A program made the position numbers and the translations under genes. Shown here piece by piece: positions 43,304 through 52,934 of a DNA stretch of 64,000 nucleotides (positions are counted from its first letter, which is position 1; each line of letters starts with the position of its first letter). The DNA comes from Shewanella corallii (GTDB lineage Bacteria > Pseudomonadota > Gammaproteobacteria > Enterobacterales > Shewanellaceae). The DNA lies in contig NZ_JAKIKT010000010.1 in the NCBI RefSeq assembly GCF_023349125.1, positions 55,855 to 119,854 on the forward strand, written 5' to 3'. The notes under the pieces are model-generated. The model was not told the origin of the DNA. It searched no databases and worked only from the letters and a program-made list of their open reading frames with translations.

Positions 43304-43445
43304 AAACAATACCTCTCCTGACCGTGTTTATGACCTGATTACCAGGCACCCTTATCTACCTTAAAAAACTTATCAAACCACTCATCGGCGTCGCTATTAC
43401 CCAATATTGCTATTTTGTGTGCGAGATCTTCCCTAACGCCAAAAT

Positions 43446-43471
43446 AAAGGCCACACATTTGTGTGGCCTTT
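43446..43471 (-). terminator. Terminator after the large S8 protease
   Basis: AAAGGCCACAC-aaat-GTGTGGCCTTTATTTTGG on the minus strand is a perfect stem. Confidence 0.8.
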
Positions 43472-43498
43472 GGTGATGTTTCTATATCAGTAGAAAAA

Positions 43499-46400
43499 TT
43501 AGAAAGTGATACTGGTTGAGTCCTTAAGGCCTCTGTTATCTGTCACTTCCAGGGTTACGCCTGTAGCGTCACCTCTGTAAATGAATACGCGTCGGTTGAT
43601 TACCTCTCCATCATCGAATGTCCAGCGATGGCTGACCACTCTACCGTCACTATCTTTACTTCTTGAGCGGAATAGATGGATCCTTCCAAAAAAGAAAGTT
43701 CGGTGTTGGATAATCGCCTCAGGTGGATGACTGACAACAATAGACGCCGTCGCTGCGGCACTATTGAGACGTGTATCAGATGCTACCACCTCAAACTGAA
43801 TATTAGACGCAGTAGCCGGAGCGTTGAAAGTGATGCTGTTGTTGTCTTGGGTGTAACTCACCGCAGGACCACGAGTTTGGGTGAAAACGTACGTCAGTTC
43901 ATCACCATCTTCATCACTTCCGATCGCAGTAAGTATGACCTCACCTTGTGTCGGTACCACCAAACTATCATTCTCAAATGCAACCATAGGACGGGTGTTA
44001 TTGACAGTTACTTCAAAATCAGCAGGCTCGGAGCGATTACCCAGGGTATCAATTGCCACCACTGTACCTGTCATGGTCTCAGTAGATTGGTCAATCTCCA
44101 TGCCAGGCGCGACTTTCAGGCTGCCATCATAATCAACGACCAGCACATCAGAATTGGCATCTGTCATCTCATAGTTAGCAATTGGGCTGGATACGGCGTC
44201 GTCGTCTACGCCATTGAAGCGAGCAACAACTTCACCCTCTCCGGTACCTTTATCGACACTGGCTTCGAGGTCATCCACACGAGGTGCTGAATTGGCGTCC
44301 GGAGACATATTGAAGGTCAGCGCCACACCACCCTGATCAGACAACATGACATAACCCAGCTCTGAGTAACTGGCGTCAAACAGACCGGTTTCTCCCTGAG
44401 CCAGTGAGCTGATTGGGTTACCGGCTTCATCGAACAGGTTCAGAGCTGTATCGTTTGGCTCCAGCGTAACAGTTGCGGTAATTTCATCACCTTCACCGGA
44501 AGCGCCAGCCAGGATCCAGCTGTCTTCCTCTACCCGGAATCGGATGTTCACTTCACTGCCTATATCGCTCTCACTCAGGCCCATATCACCGAAACAGGCA
44601 AAATTGCCTATGAAGTTATTGCCCGGGGTATGCAGTACTTCACGAATGAAACCTCTGGTTGCATTGGGATAGCCATGGACAAACATGCGGGCACGATTGT
44701 CACCTCGACGGAACCAACCATAGTTAATGGAGCCTATCTTGTAGTCCCAGGTACCATCCTGATCCAAATCGAAGTCCACATTGTGGCTACCCACCAATGG
44801 ATGGATAATTGGGTCACGGAACACCATGGTGTTAACTATGGCATAGCCACCGCTACAACCGGCAAGCTCGATAACCTCCAGGCTACCACCCACCATATCG
44901 TGACGACGTTCATCTTCTACCGGATCTACGCCTGTCAGACTGGCAGCGTAGACATTGGTCAGATCTGTCGCACCAGTGTTGGTCACGCTGCGCACCGTCT
45001 CACCTTCAAATTGTGCGACACCAACACTGGCCTCAGCGTCTGCCTTGGGCAGCACATGGTAAATCAGCTTAAGTGCTTCCTCATCACCCTGCATAAAGCG
45101 AATGGCACCGTCATACTCTGACAGGGTCAATGCCTGAGTCTGACCAGCTACATCAGTATTGCCACTTCGCAGGCCCCAGGCCGGCAATGCAGATGGGTCA
45201 AGATGCATGGTGACATCAAACTCTGCTGTGGAACCCGCTCCCACCGTGATACTGGATGGCATATCCATAGCAACAGCGCCGGACGCGATATCGTCCGCAT
45301 ATCTCTGGTGAAGTTCCAGGTTAAAGGTGTGATCGTTTCCGGAGAAGTTCTTTAAGGTCACAGTCTTGGTCACACTTTGCATCTCAGTGCCTTTAACCAG
45401 ACCAAACGCCAATGCCGCTTGCAGGGAGTCTGAATCCCATGCGATCACCTCTGACTCTACTGCTCTTTCAAGGTCAACCAAACCTGCACCTATGTAGGAA
45501 ACCGGTGCCAAACCTGCATCAGGGTTCTGCGCTGGTGGCGCCAGGTAAACATCACTGTTGGCGGTGTTCATCAAGGTCGCTTTGACTTCGAAGGCATTAC
45601 GGTCCGGGAAGGTTTCCCTGACAACAGACACTGCACCCGCGGTAATTGGTCCGGAGAAGGAGGTACCGCTGGCTGGCGTCAGACCATCACCCAGACCTGG
45701 GTGAGCCGTCAGAATGTTTACACCCGGGGCGGTGATTTCAGGCTTCAGCAGTCCGGCTACCGATGGCCCTCTGGAAGTGAAGCTGGCAATACCATCGGCC
45801 AGAACCACAGACTCAGATTCAATGCTGTAAACCGCATTGTTATTGTCCAGCGCCCCCTTAAACAGGTTGCCATCAGCCAATGAGATCATCACTGATGGGA
45901 TAGTGACATCTGGATTGGAACCGCCCATTGCAAACGGAGGCGTATCCACATTGTTGGCAACGATAACAAAATCAGCGCCCTTGTTTTGGGCATTCAACAC
46001 CTTGGTCGTGAAGTTACAGCCACCGCGATCCACCAACACTGCGTTGCCGGTAAAATCTATGTCATCACCGAATGCATCACAGGCGTCTGCATTATCGTTG
46101 GCGGTGGAATAGACAAGCGGCGAACCAGTAGAGTCAAAAGCAAACTCATTGGTGGTATTAAAACCGGCGCCAACTGCAACGAAAGGCGTACCATTCAGTT
46201 CTGACTCGATTTTGCCACCTTCGTTTACCGGGTGGGTCATCGCCCCGACTGACATGGCGTTTTTAGAGGTACTTGGACCACCGACAACAAATGGACGCGG
46301 ACCATCATTACCTGCAGAGATCACCACATTGATGCCCTGCTCTACCATTTCGTTAATCAGCAGCTCAACTGCATCACCATCGTTGTCACCGAAGGCGCCA

Positions 46401-47260
46401 CCCAGAGACATATTGACCACATCCACATGATCTGAAGTATCACCGTCTCCATTCGGGTCCATCGCGGCTTCGAGTGCATTGAACTGGGCCACACCCGGGC
46501 AACCGCCAGCACACACACTGTACACATAGAACTCAACATCTGGTGCAATGCCGGATACAGAGTGACTTACGTGGGTACCGTGGTTGGTAGTTGCATCTAT
46601 GGGATTAGGGTCATCATTCATAAAGTCATAACCGCCTATGACTTTACCCTGTGGCCATGAAGGCGCTGTCGCTTGAGATGCCACTGCAGCCGCATAATCA
46701 TCAGGATTGCCCGAACCACCCAGAGCTGAGTGGGTATAGTCGACACCTGTATCCAACACTGCCACTATCTGGCCTGCACCAGTAGCGCCACCAGCGTTGG
46801 CAACAGCCGTGGCACCGACGTAATCACGACTGGCCGCGACATGCAGCTGCCTGTCATAAACCGGCAGGATCTTTTTAATATCAGGATTCTTTTTCAGACG
46901 CATCACAGCCTTGTGGTCACCGGCAACAATCAGACCGTTAACCAGTTTTGAGGTCGAAGATAGTACTTGAATATCTTCCCCCATAGCCGCGATTTGAGAT
47001 TTCATTTTTGCCTGGGACGCCATTACATCCTGCATGGCGGCCGCTGGGCTTGATACGCTTCTGGTTTTGAGTTGTTTACTGACGGATTCCTGATTCAACA
47101 CCACCATCCAGGCTACGACGCCTTGATTTTCCTGCAGTAGGGTTTCTTCGGACTGAGTTGAATCCAGATATTGCTCCAATTGATACTTGTCGATGGTTGA
47201 AGCACCGACAAGCCCTGTCATCAGCGAAGCAGAAATTGCGATTGCAAGCTTGTTAAACAT
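43499..47260 (-). CDS. Large secreted subtilisin-family protease with PA domain and C-terminal Ig-like repeats
   Basis: ATG at 47260 is preferred (AAGGA eight bases upstream; a signal peptide follows directly). This 1253-residue protein is lactocepin-like. It has a signal (LAIAISASLMTGLVGAS), a propeptide and an S8 domain with Asp in VAVLDTGVDYTHSALG, His in NHGTHVSHSVSG and Ser in SGTSFSGPITAG. A PA insert (CNFTTKVLNAQNKGADFVIV) lies between them. The C-terminal half is beta-rich; the last repeats look like PKD/cadherin-like domains (SRSKDSDGRVVSHRWTFDD). It is exported and probably acts outside the cell on large proteins. It is the third S8 enzyme in the window. Confidence 0.88.
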   Translation of the reverse strand: MFNKLAIAISASLMTGLVGASTIDKYQLEQYLDSTQSEETLLQENQGVVAWMVVLNQESVSKQLKTRSVSSPAAAMQDVMASQAKMKSQIAAMGEDIQVLSSTSKLVNGLIVAGDHKAVMRLKKNPDIKKILPVYDRQLHVAASRDYVGATAVANAGGATGAGQIVAVLDTGVDYTHSALGGSGNPDDYAAAVASQATAPSWPQGKVIGGYDFMNDDPNPIDATTNHGTHVSHSVSGIAPDVEFYVYSVCAGGCPGVAQFNALEAAMDPNGDGDTSDHVDVVNMSLGGAFGDNDGDAVELLINEMVEQGINVVISAGNDGPRPFVVGGPSTSKNAMSVGAMTHPVNEGGKIESELNGTPFVAVGAGFNTTNEFAFDSTGSPLVYSTANDNADACDAFGDDIDFTGNAVLVDRGGCNFTTKVLNAQNKGADFVIVANNVDTPPFAMGGSNPDVTIPSVMISLADGNLFKGALDNNNAVYSIESESVVLADGIASFTSRGPSVAGLLKPEITAPGVNILTAHPGLGDGLTPASGTSFSGPITAGAVSVVRETFPDRNAFEVKATLMNTANSDVYLAPPAQNPDAGLAPVSYIGAGLVDLERAVESEVIAWDSDSLQAALAFGLVKGTEMQSVTKTVTLKNFSGNDHTFNLELHQRYADDIASGAVAMDMPSSITVGAGSTAEFDVTMHLDPSALPAWGLRSGNTDVAGQTQALTLSEYDGAIRFMQGDEEALKLIYHVLPKADAEASVGVAQFEGETVRSVTNTGATDLTNVYAASLTGVDPVEDERRHDMVGGSLEVIELAGCSGGYAIVNTMVFRDPIIHPLVGSHNVDFDLDQDGTWDYKIGSINYGWFRRGDNRARMFVHGYPNATRGFIREVLHTPGNNFIGNFACFGDMGLSESDIGSEVNIRFRVEEDSWILAGASGEGDEITATVTLEPNDTALNLFDEAGNPISSLAQGETGLFDASYSELGYVMLSDQGGVALTFNMSPDANSAPRVDDLEASVDKGTGEGEVVARFNGVDDDAVSSPIANYEMTDANSDVLVVDYDGSLKVAPGMEIDQSTETMTGTVVAIDTLGNRSEPADFEVTVNNTRPMVAFENDSLVVPTQGEVILTAIGSDEDGDELTYVFTQTRGPAVSYTQDNNSITFNAPATASNIQFEVVASDTRLNSAAATASIVVSHPPEAIIQHRTFFFGRIHLFRSRSKDSDGRVVSHRWTFDDGEVINRRVFIYRGDATGVTLEVTDNRGLKDSTSITF

Positions 47261-47710
47261 GCCAATTTCCTTATTTGATTTTAATAGTCTTATTAAATTC
47301 AGGAAAATCAAGCACTCTAATACCGCTTAACTTAGTACCACCTATTTTGGTTTTCCTAATATGGGTCTTCTAACTGTACTAACATGGTCTTGAACTTGCG
47401 CCCTTTTTGCAGGCGACAATCGTTATAGTCGCAACTGTTCAAATTTGATTCAATACTTATTCAATATATGTTTCAGGCTCAACCAAATATAGTAATTTTG
47501 ACTGCAAGACCGATTAAATAACAAGTTTTAAATAAACGTTTAATTGTTTGAGTTGAGCACTAAATAACTGAAACTGCATGTGTTAAATAACATGTTCGGA
47601 ATAAGGTTATATAGCCGTTATTTAAATCAGGTTTTATATCTATTACTGAATAGTATTTTATTACTACAAAAAAGCCTGCTTCTCAGCAGGCTTTTAAAAT
47701 TGTCTGATTA
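47261..47710. other. AT-rich intergenic region
   Basis: This 450-bp region holds the promoter area of the large protease (reading left) and the terminator of the Tim44-like gene. An inverted repeat TTAAATAAC (47582-47590) / GTTATTTAA (47616-47624) lies within it. Nothing codes convincingly. Confidence 0.4.
47668..47695 (-). terminator. Terminator after the Tim44-like gene
   Basis: AAAAGCCTGC-tgagaa-GCAGGCTTTTTT on the minus strand is a strong stem with a T run. Confidence 0.8.
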
Positions 47711-48577
47711 TCAGGACTCGATGCCCACAATCAACCATGGAGCATTAGGCTTGGACAGGTCACGCTCAAGATGCCAGATATCAGTAATATCCTCTTCCAT
47801 CGCATCCTGAGTTTCTTTGTACTTGCCTGAGAACTTAAGGCTCAACTCCGCTAACGACTGGTTATAGTCTGCGCGAACCAGTTCAGCATTAATAAACAGA
47901 ATCTGGTTATGCAGTTCCCCGGGCGTTGCAGCGCGGTCTTGCTCAAGGGCCTGATACAGATCTGCAGAGACATATTCGCGGATCTTGTCCAGATCGTTGG
48001 CATTCCACGCACGCTGGATCTGCATGTAGTGATCACGGGCACGGTTAACAAAGCCGTTGGCATCGAAACCCGGCGGCAGGTTGAAAGGAACGTCGCTGGC
48101 CTGAGCACCGAAGCCACCACCAAAGTTACCAGTCTGCTGAGGCTGAGCCTGGCGTTGATACTGATGCTGACTTTGAGGACCCGCATAAGCTGGTTGGGGA
48201 CGTCTCTGGCTCATCGCCTTTTGCGCCATCACTGACTTGATAATTTTAAAGATAATAAACGCCAGCACGCCGATGATCAGGATATCCATAAACTGGATCC
48301 CCTCAAAAGCACCACCGGCAAACAGAGCAGCCAGCAAACCACCCGCCAGTAATCCGCCTAACATGCCGCCCATCAGGCCTTTTTTAGCGCCAGATTGCGC
48401 TGCGGTGCCTTGCTTTTGAATCGAGTCAGTACGCTGTGCCTGTTGCTGTTTAGCAGGTGCAGTTTTATGGGACTTACCATAGGACTTGCCACCACCAAAA
48501 CGCTTGGCATCTGCATGGGGAACCACAGCAAGGCTAACAGCCATCACCAAGGTAAACAGGGTCAATAACTTCTTCAT
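47711..48577 (-). CDS. Tim44-like domain membrane protein
   Basis: This 288-residue protein has a signal-like N-terminus (LFTLVMAVSLAVVPHADA) and a Gly/Ser/Lys/Gln-rich linker. Two hydrophobic segments follow near residues 70-90 (GGMLGGLLAGGLLAALFAGG) and 98-115 (DILIIGVLAFIIFKII). A C-terminal Tim44-like domain starts near 165 (PPGFDANGFVNRARDHYMQI) and ends WLIVGIES. The domain resembles the presequence-translocase subunit Tim44; in bacteria its role is unproven but membrane-associated. GGAAG precedes the ATG. Confidence 0.8.
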   Translation of the reverse strand: MKKLLTLFTLVMAVSLAVVPHADAKRFGGGKSYGKSHKTAPAKQQQAQRTDSIQKQGTAAQSGAKKGLMGGMLGGLLAGGLLAALFAGGAFEGIQFMDILIIGVLAFIIFKIIKSVMAQKAMSQRRPQPAYAGPQSQHQYQRQAQPQQTGNFGGGFGAQASDVPFNLPPGFDANGFVNRARDHYMQIQRAWNANDLDKIREYVSADLYQALEQDRAATPGELHNQILFINAELVRADYNQSLAELSLKFSGKYKETQDAMEEDITDIWHLERDLSKPNAPWLIVGIES

Positions 48578-48660
48578 ATTTCTTCCTGTATTAAAAGAGA
48601 AAATGCATGTTATTGGAGGCCCGGCCTGCTAGCAAGTCTGATATCGTTAAAAAGTGTGAG

Positions 48661-48926
48661 TATACCAATCCGCATAGGAGTTTAGTCACTCAGCGAGAAT
48701 TTAAAGGCGTGGAGACAATCGGAGCGAGCAAAGGTCTATCGGGATAAATCAAGCGAGCTCTGGGCAGTATGCGCACCTTTAAAACTCGCCCTTCGGGAGC
48801 CTGTCAGCCACACGATTACTGCCCCAAATTGTTTAGTCATAGAACCACTATGTCGTCATCAATTTGGATTGTACTCGAATGGCTGACATGGCTCTGATGA
48901 GATCAATCTCCTATGCGGATTGGTAT
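48661..48926. mobile_element. MITE-like element with about 19-bp terminal inverted repeats
   Basis: ATACCAATCCGCATAGGAG at the left end (48662-48680) is mirrored by CTCCTATGCGGATTGGTAT at the right (48908-48926), a perfect 19-bp terminal inverted repeat. The 266-bp interior has no reading frame. A short target duplication is not clear; both ends abut TA-rich sequence. Elements with this terminus recur in marine gammaproteobacterial genomes as far as I recall. It fills most of the gap between the Tim44-like and transglutaminase genes. Confidence 0.7.
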
Positions 48927-48977
48927 TATAAAAAAGCCGGGCGTGTGTCCGGCTTCTGTCTGATTAGGGGCTGAGTG

Positions 48978-51900
48978 TTAAGTTTTAGATGATTGCCAGC
49001 TTTTGTTGAGCTGCTGATAGAAACGCTGGTCATCTTCCTCTGCGTGAGGCACAAACAGGAGAAAATAACTCTGGTCTTCCAGAGTAATAGTGATCACTGA
49101 GTTATCGTTATCTGAGTCGGCATACTCAATCTCTATCTCCGCTACCTGCTCGAAAGGCACAGATCTGGAATCAAACTGGCCTTCATCCTTCCAGTAAGAG
49201 AACACCCGGGTGTCAGTAAAGCCGTTGCCATCATCCCGAACATTGAAAAGCGCATCACTGTAGAAGAGTACAGGTGTTTCGTTCGCGCCGAACAGCTGCT
49301 TTCGCTGCATATAACTGATATCTCTCTGCCACAGCTCATCACCTTTAACGACTCTTTCTGACGGCATCAGGCCAATGGATTGGGTTACGGCAAATACCGC
49401 CAGAGGCACTGTGACTATAGCGATGGCAATGTGACGGGCTCTTGGCCTTGAGTTATGGGCAATAGCCTCTCGGCGACCAAGATTTAGCTGGTTGACATAT
49501 AACACCAGGGGAAGCACACACAAAGGGAGCAAGAGCTCACTGAACCAGCCCGCTTTTTCTGATAACTGATGAGACGCGTTGAAGACGAAAAACAGAAAAC
49601 ACAATACTCCCATCACAAAAGTAGACACAGGGAAACTAATGTTCCGGTCCGAATGCCTTTGCTTTAACGTTAAGTAAAGTGGGTAAAGCCAAAACACGCC
49701 GAAGAGTGCCCTTACAAATGGCCAGATATCTGAGTCGTCTCGACGTTTGATATATTGCCAGCACTTGTATTGCCAATAGAAAGGGTAAATACCCAATGTC
49801 ACCAGAGACAGTAAATAGAAACTGATTGGAGAAACAGGATAATATTCAACCTCCCCATCATAATCTTTGGCAACCAGAAAGCTGGAGATAGCTAAAACCA
49901 AACTAAACAGCATGATAACCAGGATAATGACAATCCATACCGCTTCAGATAACCCAATATTGTCAGGTACGGCTTGTGAGTCAGACGAAGTGGCTGATGC
50001 AGGAGCTGAGCGGGTTAAACCAATACTCAAGGAATCTCGAACTTTTAATATTGCGTCCGAATAAGCTTTTAACTCTTCAGCTGATATCAGATCTGTGTGG
50101 GTTTTAAAGCTGTATTCCAACATCAGCTTCCTACCCTTTTTATCGAATGTTAATTGATACTGATAATCGAAAAATGGATTGGATTCATTGATACGCTCGT
50201 CAGTAAAGCTCCAGTCTTCAGATTCCAGCTCAATCCGAATCAGACCATTAATTTCGAGTGGAAAAGTTTGCCCCCTGGGCCTTGGGTCGCCGGCATCGGG
50301 AACCTGAAGATAGGATGACACCTGGTTCTCACTGAAGTAAATAGTCAATGCCCCTGCTTCATCGATCTCCCAGGCCTCATCCATATTGTAGGACTCATGG
50401 TAGGTCAACTCACCGTGGTTACCGTGAACGACCTCGAGAGGTTCGGCGATTGTTATGGTCGGAAAGCTATTACCGTAATACTTGAGGTACTGTTCAGAGA
50501 CCCCCTCGAGTCCGTTGCTGCTTAAAGTTGAACGGCCATTAATTGCATCTACGCCTCCATAGGTGGTCACCACCCTCAAGCTCAATGGATTTTCGTTGGT
50601 ATCAGGTAGTTTATAGACCTCTTTATATTCAACCCGCGAGCCTGAGTTGGACTTGGACATGAGCTCAAGCTGATGGCCTGTGTCGTCCAGCACAAGTGCA
50701 TACCCATAGTCAGGCTGGTATCCGGTAGCCTGTTGATGAAGTATTGTAGGATCGATCCACTGCACTTCTCCCGCGACTTCCGCTTTTACGATCGCATGGT
50801 TAAATCGCTTAGGTGAAGGCTGCATGGTATCCAATACCTGGCCCTCAGTGGAGTGCACCAGAACAGGAGAAGCCTTAACACCCATCGCCCTCAAAATCGC
50901 CGCTAACAACACAGTTTTGTCTTTACAGTCACCATAACGTTTAGTCAGGGTATCCGGCGCCGACGCAGGCATATGACTGTTGCTGCCCATCTCAAGCCCC
51001 AAATATCGGATCTCCTCCTGTACAAACTGAGTTGCTGCCGCCACCTGTTGCTTCTGGTCGCCGCTCTCCTTAAATCTTTTCGCCAAAGCTGTGATTTCAT
51101 CATCTGCAACTGTCTGACGCTCAAAAAGCGGTCTTGCCCAGTCAGTTACCTCTTGCCAGCTATTGACCTCATTAATAAACACCCTCGCATAGGGACGGTA
51201 CCAGGATGGAGTATCATTGGGCACTCTGACTGCAGGCACCTGATTTAACATCAACTTATACTCTGTAGTGTCTCCTAGGCGGATTTGCTCCATCTCCATC
51301 TCACCGTCTGTAAAATGGATATTCGGGGGCGTTTCTTTTTGCCAAACCAGACGATAGTGCTGATCGTGAACCGGTACCGACCATTGCAGGGTTCGCGCAG
51401 CAGAAAATATGCCCTGATACACGGGATTTTGACCGATACGGGTGAAATGATATTCGAAGATATCACCAACTCTGACATCATTAACGATCCAATAGGCTGA
51501 CTTATTCTGCCTGACCAGGAGTGCATCATTGCCTCTGCTGTCCTGCAGCGAAAAACTGACATCCCGGCTTTTATCCAACCACACCCCATCACGCTTTAAT
51601 CTGACACCGTGGAACAGAATCTTTTCGTAGCTGGGATCAAACTCAATCTCAATCTGTGAGGCCGTCTCCAGCCCATCACTGCCGGTAATCTGTTTTGCAT
51701 AACGAGAGTAATATTCGGGAGCATCCTCTTTCGGAACCCTGTATTGGTTGTCGACCAACAGGGTGTAGATGCCGTCTGTGACCTCATCTTTAGGTATCTC
51801 AGACACTGTCGGTATCTTGATAGCCGACACCCAGTCGGGAACACCTGTGAAATATAAGCCCTGAGTTTCATACTGGCCGGATGCCCATTCAGTATCCAAT

Positions 51901-52058
51901 TCATGGCGGGTTTGAATCTCATTGTTGCCCAAAGCTTGAAAGGGCAAAGCCAAGAGCATCAACAGGCTGTAAATTGAGTGACATTTTCCAATGTGAGGAT
52001 CAAAGTTAAAGCCTTTATTAAATAGACGAGTCAGCGTTGTGATTATGCTTATTGGCAT
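48978..52058 (-). CDS. DUF3857 / transglutaminase-like membrane protein
   Basis: This 1026-residue protein has a signal-like stretch near residue 35 (SLLMLLALPFQALG) and an N-terminal DUF3857 region (about 60-260). The transglutaminase-like core has Cys in RYGDCKDKTVLLAAILRA, His in RFNHAIVKAE and Asp in WIDPTILHQ. A DUF2569/4234-like C-terminal membrane region with about six helices follows (such as YLLSLVTLGIYPFYW), then a soluble tail. The catalytic triad is complete, so the periplasmic domain may cut or crosslink proteins or peptidoglycan; the substrate is unknown. The ATG lacks a strong Shine-Dalgarno. Confidence 0.78.
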   Translation of the reverse strand: MPISIITTLTRLFNKGFNFDPHIGKCHSIYSLLMLLALPFQALGNNEIQTRHELDTEWASGQYETQGLYFTGVPDWVSAIKIPTVSEIPKDEVTDGIYTLLVDNQYRVPKEDAPEYYSRYAKQITGSDGLETASQIEIEFDPSYEKILFHGVRLKRDGVWLDKSRDVSFSLQDSRGNDALLVRQNKSAYWIVNDVRVGDIFEYHFTRIGQNPVYQGIFSAARTLQWSVPVHDQHYRLVWQKETPPNIHFTDGEMEMEQIRLGDTTEYKLMLNQVPAVRVPNDTPSWYRPYARVFINEVNSWQEVTDWARPLFERQTVADDEITALAKRFKESGDQKQQVAAATQFVQEEIRYLGLEMGSNSHMPASAPDTLTKRYGDCKDKTVLLAAILRAMGVKASPVLVHSTEGQVLDTMQPSPKRFNHAIVKAEVAGEVQWIDPTILHQQATGYQPDYGYALVLDDTGHQLELMSKSNSGSRVEYKEVYKLPDTNENPLSLRVVTTYGGVDAINGRSTLSSNGLEGVSEQYLKYYGNSFPTITIAEPLEVVHGNHGELTYHESYNMDEAWEIDEAGALTIYFSENQVSSYLQVPDAGDPRPRGQTFPLEINGLIRIELESEDWSFTDERINESNPFFDYQYQLTFDKKGRKLMLEYSFKTHTDLISAEELKAYSDAILKVRDSLSIGLTRSAPASATSSDSQAVPDNIGLSEAVWIVIILVIMLFSLVLAISSFLVAKDYDGEVEYYPVSPISFYLLSLVTLGIYPFYWQYKCWQYIKRRDDSDIWPFVRALFGVFWLYPLYLTLKQRHSDRNISFPVSTFVMGVLCFLFFVFNASHQLSEKAGWFSELLLPLCVLPLVLYVNQLNLGRREAIAHNSRPRARHIAIAIVTVPLAVFAVTQSIGLMPSERVVKGDELWQRDISYMQRKQLFGANETPVLFYSDALFNVRDDGNGFTDTRVFSYWKDEGQFDSRSVPFEQVAEIEIEYADSDNDNSVITITLEDQSYFLLFVPHAEEDDQRFYQQLNKSWQSSKT

Positions 52059-52203
52059 CTTGGCTAATGGAATCGAATACAGGGCTTTTTATCTTCACGA
52101 ATAGCCGGATTGCGCGCAACATATAAATAACATTTTGTTCAGACTCAAATCAGAGGTATCTTGATTTGAAATCAACAACCAGAAACCAAGTGCATTCCAG
52201 TTT

Positions 52204-52728
52204 GTGAAACCAAATACTCCTTCATTTGCCAGATATATCTTTCTCATTGTCGCCATAGCAGTGGTTATCTGGCTATTGCTCACCGACACGCGCAAGGACT
52301 CCCGCGAGACTTTGCTGATGGAATATCAACAGTTATTTCAAGCCTCATACGACGCAGTGGTTCTGGAAGCTAAGATCAAGGACAGAGATCTGGGCCAGGC
52401 AACCGTCAAAATAGATGGCATAAAAGTGAACCTTTTAAACGGTTATCCCACACCCAGAAGTATGCTCAGTCTGCTCGGATTACCTGATTGCAGTATTAAG
52501 CAATCTGATGTGGCAGTTTGTATTACGCAGCTAAACGATCAACTGGAATTGAGTGTTAGTGGCAAAGGCACCGACACCCGCATCATCCTCTACCCTGCCG
52601 GTATGGACCCAGCTCAATGGTGGCAAGCCTGTATGCTGATCTACTATCGGCCCCAGTCCCCAACACACTCAGAATTTAAAAAAACTCCCCATTATCAGAG
52701 CCAACTGTATATAGATAAATGCCAGTAG
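52204..52728 (+). CDS. Hypothetical membrane-anchored protein, pilin-like C-terminal half
   Basis: The gene starts at GTG. The 174-residue product has an N-terminal membrane helix (YIFLIVAIAVVIWLLL, about 11-26) and a periplasmic domain. TVKIDGIKVNLLNGYPTPRS resembles the NGYP region of MSHA-type pilins, and three cysteines (PDCSIK, AVCITQ, DKCQ) could include a disulfide. It lacks the G-F-x(3)-E prepilin cleavage motif, so it is not a standard type IV pilin. It may be a derived pilin-like protein. It is divergent from the transglutaminase gene. Confidence 0.5.
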   Translation: MKPNTPSFARYIFLIVAIAVVIWLLLTDTRKDSRETLLMEYQQLFQASYDAVVLEAKIKDRDLGQATVKIDGIKVNLLNGYPTPRSMLSLLGLPDCSIKQSDVAVCITQLNDQLELSVSGKGTDTRIILYPAGMDPAQWWQACMLIYYRPQSPTHSEFKKTPHYQSQLYIDKCQ

Positions 52729-52814
52729 CAGCCCCCCTATGTCGAGATAGGCAACTCCCGTGTTTGTGTGACATTTCAATGAATTATTTGCGACACCCAT
52801 AATGCAAAGCCTGT

Positions 52815-52830
52815 TGTGACAGCGCTCACA
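52815..52830. promoter_or_regulatory. Consensus CRP (cAMP receptor protein) site
   Basis: TGTGA-CAGCGC-TCACA is a perfect match to the CRP half-sites TGTGA-N6-TCACA and is itself fully palindromic. It lies about 105 bases upstream of the ATG of the lipoprotein gene that opens the TonB-receptor/PhoX locus. This position suits activation in response to carbon or energy limitation. Confidence 0.6.
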
Positions 52831-52934
52831 GCCAGCGTCATATTAACGACCAATTCCTGAAACCTTTCTTTAACAAATGTTCTTTAGGGTTCCGTCTGAA
52901 CTTTTAACAACTCTGCCGGATCTCGGAGAACATA

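Noticed and set aside
52741..52934. Possible Pho box upstream of the lipoprotein-TonB-PhoX locus
   Set aside because: The CTGT-type repeats (CTGTGAGCGCTGTCACA on the minus strand) are spaced 9 bp rather than the usual 11, and the same bases form a perfect CRP consensus, which explains them better.
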